DNA from: Fratercula arctica
Taxonomy: Eukaryota > Chordata > Aves > Charadriiformes > Alcidae
Assembly: GCA_947846985.1 (NCBI GenBank)
Contig: CANTUZ010000025.1
Location: 12,894,100 to 12,958,099, forward strand
Reading direction: 5' to 3'
Length of the DNA: 64,000 bases
The notes under the pieces: model-generated
Seen by the model: the letters and a program-made list of their open reading frames with translations, nothing else
Told to the model about the DNA's origin: nothing
Database searches by the model: none
Part shown: in pieces, positions 58,301 through 64,000 of the stretch
Numbering within the stretch: position 1 is the stretch's first letter
Layout: every line of letters begins with the position of its first letter
Made by a program: the position numbers and the translations under genes

Positions 58301-59295
58301 AATCATAGAACCATAGAATTGTTTAGGTTGGAAAAGACCTTGAAGATCATTGAGTCCAATCGTTAAACTAGCACTGCCAAGTCCAACACGAAACCATGTC
58401 CCTAAGCACCATGTCTACATGTCTTTTAAATACTTCCAGGGATGGTGAATCAACCACTTCCCTGGGCAGCCTGGTCCAATGCTTGACAACCCTTTCACTG
58501 AAGAAATTTTTCCTAATATCTGTGGAGCATTGATTCACGGACTCTGGCAGGGTATGGACCAAAGACCTTTATTACAACAATTTCCTGAGTTTTATAGGTA
58601 CAGGTACTGTCCACGCGCAGGCAGCATCCTGCTGGTAGGTTGAAGGTCGATTGCCACGCGCTTCTCAGTGTCTTCTAATTGGTCGTCTCTGTCTGTTCAT
58701 GTGGAGTAGCAGCTTTGCTTTTCACATTCCTTTCCTTGCTGATATCTCCTGACGCTTGCTTATCTTTTCTCTCAAGGCGCCTCTCACAGGTACAGCTTTG
58801 TCTCATCAAGGCCAAACACATTCCCTATGCTACTCTCTATCTCCACAAATATCCAATCTAAACCTCCCCTGGTGCAACTTGAGACCATTTCCTCTTGTCC
58901 TATCGTCTGTTACTTGGGAGAAGAGACTGACACCCACCTCCTTTCAGGTAGTTGGAGAGAGCAATAAGGTCTCCCCTCAGCCTCCTTTTCCCCAGGCTAA
59001 ACAACCCCAGTTCCCTCAGACACTGCTCATAAGACTTGTGCTCTAGACCCTTCACCAGCTTCATTGCCCTTCTCTGGACCCTCTCCAGCACCTCAATGTC
59101 TTTCCTGCAGTGAGGGGCCCAAAACTGAACACAGTATTCAAGGTGTGGCCTCACCAGTGCCAAGTACAGGGGGATGATCACTTCCCTAGTCCTGCTGGCT
59201 ACACTATTTCTGATACAAGCCAGGATGCTGTTGGCCTCCTTGGCCACCTGGACACACTGACAGCTCATATTCAGCCGGCTGTTGGTGTCTCCATG
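58301..59295 (-). mobile_element. CR1 3' part, interrupted by a solo LTR
   Basis: Plus strand starts AATCATAGAACCATAGAATTG. RT C-terminal coding on the minus strand at 59295-58900 and 58520-58370. Split by the LTR at 58521-58847. Truncated at 5' near the RLNMS block. Confidence 0.92.
58521..58847 (-). mobile_element. Solo LTR (327 bp) of the second ERVK-like family
   Basis: Minus strand begins TGTGGAGATAGAGAGTAGC and ends AATGCTCCACA. A perfect 6-bp duplication AATATC flanks it (58515-58520 and 58848-58853). The minus strand has a CTATAAAAC TATA-like box and GTAATAAAGG poly(A) signal. It matches the U3 found inside the provirus at 49251. Confidence 0.95.
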
Positions 59296-61455
59296 TCTTG
59301 TTCTGCCTAGGCATTTGTTTAACTTCTTGAGGACTGAAGAGCTGTCCAAAGTGATTACACTTTTTATCTGTGTGAGATTTAATCTCTGAAGATGTCAGAT
59401 TAAACAATGTGACAGCCCATTTTGTGTTTATAATATCACCATCAAAATTTTATCACAGTGACATTTCCAACTCTGTTATAAGGTGTTAGGAATAATCCTT
59501 CAAGACTGAGTTCAATTAAGCTGATACCACTTTTGTAAGTTTATTCCATAGGCTGCACTTGGTGTTACTGTCAGCTTTAATGTGATCGGAGTTTTGGTCA
59601 TATTTCTCTTACTTTGTATAGCAGATATCATTATGGTGCTAAATAGTTATGAACAGTAATAATAGTTTATATTAATATTAAGAGGAATCAAACTGTTCAA
59701 TGGAAGCTAAATAATGAAATGGCATTTACTATTTTACAGGTGACAATTTTAAGCCTCTACATCATAGAAAAATCTTAATTTAATAGTTTTCTCTTTAATT
59801 CCTCCTTTATTTGGCAACTTTTTTATTAATATTTCTGTTCTAGAAGTATATCTTTTCAGATGGGTATTTGAAAAGAGAAATAATATCTAGTACTTAGCAT
59901 AGATTTGTGGTTTCTTATTCTGTATTTTGTAGAGTTGCTGAAAGGTGCATCTTTTTGTAGAACTTCGGTCCCTGACAAGTCAACTTGCTAAAAGTTAGGA
60001 AACAGGGTAGGAATAAACTTAGTTTCATGCTGAAGTGAGATTGCCAGTTGGTTTCACTTAGATCTTCACTGGGACTTAAATAATTTTGCATTATCAGAAA
60101 CAAATTGGAAAAGCTATTGAGTAAGTGAGTGAAGTTTGCTAATGATGCTAATCTGTTCAGTTATACCAAGAATCTCATGATACAGAATGACAAAGTAATA
60201 AAAAGGCGAGATGAAAACCAGTAGCAGTGCATATGGGAGGCATTTTATATAAACAGTGGTTGGCTCCAGTTGGCTGCTTCTCAGGAAAGACATCTCGGTG
60301 TCCTTCTGGACAGTTCTCTGAAAATATCAGTGGTCAAAGAAGTAAACACAGTGATAAGCATGATTATGGAAGAAACAGAGAAACAAACATAGCAGAGAAA
60401 GTGAAAGAGACAACACAGGAAGCGAGAGCAGCTGGGATGACTGCAGCAAGAACTGTGGAAGCAGAATGGACTGGAAACAGATGAAGAAGAGATTTGGGCA
60501 TTGTAAATAGTAGTGCCTCACTTCAATGAGATAAGAGTAAAATGATTTGAGGAGATAGTTATGCTGATATAACTGAAGAGAACGACCTCTGGAGCTGTTT
60601 TGAAACATATGATGGAAAAAAATTGTGGATGGCAGAAGTCCAAGTAAAAATACCAGAGCAATCAGCATGAAATATGAACTAAAGTTTTAGCAGCAGGGAT
60701 AGTCAGGAAAAAACAAATCTCAATAATATGGAAATCATAGTAGTTGTGCAAATTAGTAAAGTTATAGATAGGAGGCAGAATTGTTGAAAGCCAAGGATTC
60801 TGGTCAATAAGCAAGATAGATTGCAGAGCTGTTAGTAGCAGTAAGGAAAAAAGTGAAAAGCAGGAACTTGGAACAATTTGGGACATCCAAGAGGTGGTTC
60901 TGAAAGCTATTTGATGATAAGGAAGTAAAAGGTAAATGAAAGATGCCAAAAGGATATTTAGAAATTAAGGCAGTTAACATGGCTGTTCTATTAGGTTAAC
61001 GTGCTTAACAATAAGGTAAACACTTCAAGTATAAGCACATGAAGTGCTTATAAGTTTATATTTTTGAACTGCATTCATTAATGGTGATCAAAGTTTCACA
61101 AACCATTTTGGGCAGCAAATTGCTATAATCTGCAGTGGATGCTGTCAGAGGAATCTTCAGGTAAACATTTACTGTGTTACTGGAGATCAGCAGTGATTGT
61201 AATGTTAAAAATATTTCAAAAAAACATTATGGTTTGTGTAGTGATTATAAATTATATTAATTGTAAAATGTTTCTAAAGCATTTTGCCTTTTTTTTTTAA
61301 ATGGATAGAAATGGTGTTTGCACCTTTATCAAATTCACCTGCAACATTGACCCTTCAGAAGACAGATTTATGATTAACGTGTTGCTTTGTAACAGCATAC
61401 TGTGTATTCAGAATCAGAGCACTAGAAGTGTTGCATCTAATAGTTTGATTCTTTG
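59296..61455. other. Intergenic, nothing recognised
   Basis: About 2.2 kb of AT-rich sequence. The short plus-strand frame at 60227-60484 and others have no domain signature or splice context. Confidence 0.5.
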
Positions 61456-62228
61456 TGTTGAAGAAGAGTCCGGGAAGACCCTCCCGCTGAGTCACAAGGT
61501 TCAGACTGGACCCCCTTGCTTTCTAAATTCCTTCTCAGAGAGGAGTCTAGGTGCAGCTGGATCCAATCCTAGCCTCCAACTGCAAAGAAGAGTTCAGATC
61601 CTAGGTTCTGTCACAGAGTCGGTTTAATACAGCTTGAGCCGGGTGCCTCCAAATAGGGACCCCCTCAGTTATTTTCCTGTGCTTTTTAAAGCCTCACAAT
61701 CTATTACATAAGCTATTCATGCACCTGTTCATGCGACAAGCATGTGTCTTTTGTCCAATCAAATCGTTCAGTGGTTATTTGTCCTCTTTGGTGATTGGAG
61801 TTTTGGTGCAGGCACCTTTACCTTCTTACACGGTTTCATAATCTTTGTGTCCCATCTGCATCTGAAATTCATCTGTCTTCTGCTGACTTCAGGTAGAATG
61901 GTCCCTTTCTTCATTTCCAAGAATTATAGTTCCCTTTGATCATAACAGTCACTCTAATCCATATTGCTAAGCATACAATCTTCATTAATATTACTTATGC
62001 AATTTCATTATGTTAGTTAAGTTACAATATATCAAAGTCATGCAAAACTACTAGTCGTTCTTCTTGGACTAAGAAGGAGTTCAGTCTAAATTCATTATGT
62101 TGCTAGGTTACAGCTTACAGCCTAAGGCTTCTCCAATCTAGCTACTCATGCTAAGCAAGTTAGCTACTAATGCTAACCAAAGCACATGATTTGAATAATC
62201 AAGTTTAAGATTACTTCAGTTCCCAACA
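61456..62228 (-). mobile_element. Solo LTR (773 bp), family shared with 42124-42606
   Basis: Plus-strand ends TGTTGAAGAAGAGTCC and AGTTCCCAACA. Flanks CTTTG and TTTTG suggest a short target duplication with one mismatch. Contains the GAGCCGGGTGCCTCCAAATAGGG block and the GCTAAGCAAGTTAGCTACTAATGC block also present, in the same order, at 42240-42570. Confidence 0.78.
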
Positions 62229-62688
62229 TTTTGTAAAATCTTTTTGACTGTGGAATTAAAAAACCACTTTTATTACTGATGGGGATGCAGAGGAATCCTG
62301 TGCAAAACTGGAGAAGATGCAAGGGACCAAATGTAGCATTGATACTTCCATTCTTATTCTGGCAATAGTTATCCTAACAGACTTTAGTTGTGAGAATGGC
62401 TTTTATACAGTGATATTGCCAACTGTGGCTTGGAAAAAAGATTTCTCTTAGCCTTATGTCCCAAGATGCTTCCCAGAACACAGCTCAGCCACATGTCCTG
62501 AAAGTATCATTTGAAGAGTTGGTCCAAAGGCAACTGAAATTGCTGGGTTTGGACAGCTGCATCAATTTCTTGAGGAACACTGTAAACATACATTCTTAAT
62601 GTATGTACACCTCAACTTGAAGAGCATTCTCAAGTTCATCCTATTACAAATTTAACACAAGAGAAGATGAATTTATAGGATAAGCAAC
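62229..62688. other. Intergenic, nothing recognised
   Basis: No gene or element recognised between two LTRs. Confidence 0.45.
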
Positions 62689-63054
62689 TGTCCTAGTTCC
62701 GGCGGGGATTGGGTTAATTTTCCCAAGGAACTGGCAGTGGACAAAGGTATTCCATACCATGCGATGCCATGCCCAGTCTATAGCCGGGGAGCTGGCCGGG
62801 GGAGGGAGCAGGAAGTCACCGCTTGGAGCGGGCTGGGGCTTCCCCGGGTCCGGTCGGTGAGCGGTGGCACAGTGTTTGTACATTCCTCTATCAGTATTGT
62901 TGTTGTTGTTATCCTTTTCCCTCTGCTGTTCTGTTAAACTGCCTTTGTCTCAACCCACGAGTTTTGCCTTTTTCTTCTGATTCTCCCCCACAGCTGTGGG
63001 GGGTTGAGAGCAGCTGCATGGTTCTTTGTTGCTGGCTGGGGCTAAACCACAACA
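62689..63054 (+). mobile_element. Solo LTR (366 bp, ERVL-like family)
   Basis: Starts TGTCCTAGTTCCGGCGGGG and ends GGGGCTAAACCACAACA. The flanks GCAAC and ACAAC suggest a 5-bp duplication with one mismatch. Same family as the LTRs of the ERVL-like provirus and of 22896-23235. Confidence 0.9.
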
Positions 63055-64000
63055 ACAACTCAGCCTTAGAATGTAAGGCTTAGCAGTAGATCTCAAAGCA
63101 ATTCACAGAACGGCTAAGGAAAAAAACATGAGACCGCATTCTGGTGAATGTTTCACATATGATTCCAAATAAACATGCTGCTTACAGCAGGGGAGCAGAG
63201 AGAAAGAGCACTATGGAAGGAAAGGCTGTTATTCCACCTACCCTGAAGGGTTTGTGGCTGCTAGTAGCAGTGGGGTGGAGGAAGTGGAATTCTATCCTGG
63301 CTGAAGAACTCTTTGTTAGTATGAGAAACAGAAATGAGAATAGCATTTCACACCTCAAGAAATCTTCAACAAGTATAAGTGAGAACCTGAGGGCTCCTTG
63401 ATATCCTTGACTGCAAGAAGTCTCTCTCTAGAACTGTTTAAGGTAAAAGAGTGGGAGTTCTGAAGGAAATGCAAAGGAAGAAAGAAAACTTATAAAACTC
63501 AAGGGAAAGAGAAGAATGAAAAACTTTAACCAAAGGTGGAAAAAGATGAGTAACTGGGCAAGTGTATACATGTTCTGAAAGATCATAAATGAACTTTGTT
63601 TTGTCTTGATATGTTCTTGGCTAAACAAAGGTGAGATTTGGGACCACTGTTTTTGTTTAGTGTAAATCATTGCAGATCCGCTTAAGACAGACACAAGTCT
63701 GGCATTCTGGTTTTCTGCTCCTAAATGTTTTCTATGGTGAGTAAATGGACTCTTGTGATGCAGGCTACAATTCTGAACTAAAATCTACCATAGTTTTTAA
63801 AAAGAAAGCAATCACATTATTGTCTAGAGAACACTTAAGGTGGCACTAATTTTAATGAATTAGTGTTTTATTTTAATTTTTTTGCCAATAATTACTTCAC
63901 TTACTTTAAATATTTCTTGTAGGAATTGCTCTGTAGCAGTACATAACACTTCCAAGTAACCGAGGAGGGACAGACATATTGAATGCTACATTTTCATAGT
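63055..64000. other. Intergenic, nothing recognised
   Basis: AT-rich, no gene or element recognised to the end of the window. Confidence 0.5.

Noticed and set aside
60227..60484. 85-codon plus-strand frame in the intergenic region
   Set aside because: No domain or homology recognised, low-complexity polar composition, no splice context.

Overview
The window looks like avian nuclear DNA. It carries one conserved multi-exon vertebrate gene, many CR1 LINE copies (with the bird-typical 3' end of repeated ATTCTATG-like octamers), and ERVL-like and ERVK-like LTR elements. No prokaryotic gene organisation, rRNA, tRNA or CRISPR array was seen.

The host gene is ZNF131, a BTB/POZ C2H2 zinc-finger protein, transcribed right to left. 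Its CpG-island promoter and non-coding first exon lie near 41.4-41.6 kb. The start codon is at 24252, six coding exons run leftwards, and the stop codon is at 3648. All splice sites I could place are canonical, and the exons join in frame to a 614-residue protein (1845 nt including the stop). No break was seen in the coding sequence.

Mobile DNA makes up roughly half of the window by hand tally. (a) Intron 6 holds two head-to-tail CR1 copies (about 5.3-10.45 kb). (b) Intron 4 holds two CR1 3' fragments. (c) Intron 3 holds two solo LTRs in opposite orientations. (d) Intron 1 holds an ERVL-like provirus at 24431-36104 in the same orientation as ZNF131, bounded by a perfect 5-bp target duplication, with a chimaeric CR1 and two further solo LTRs nested inside. 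A CR1 with a 590-codon uninterrupted RT reading frame follows at 36.1-38.2 kb. (e) Upstream of the promoter are an ERVK-like provirus (43699-50385, 6-bp target duplication, perfect tRNA-Lys3-type primer binding site, LTRs differing at 3 of 353 positions), four solo LTRs, and four more CR1 pieces, one of them interrupted by a further solo LTR.

The most unusual object is the ERVK-like provirus. Its LTRs look young, but its interior is a defective mosaic: broken gag, no recognisable protease or most of RT, two separate integrase fragments, two separate transmembrane-envelope fragments, and an internal polypurine tract joined to the U3 of a different LTR family. This suggests a recombinant non-autonomous element mobilised in trans. 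A second theme is the high density of LTR elements and long CR1s around an intact ZNF131, which would fit a sex-chromosome (W or Z) location. That is inference only.
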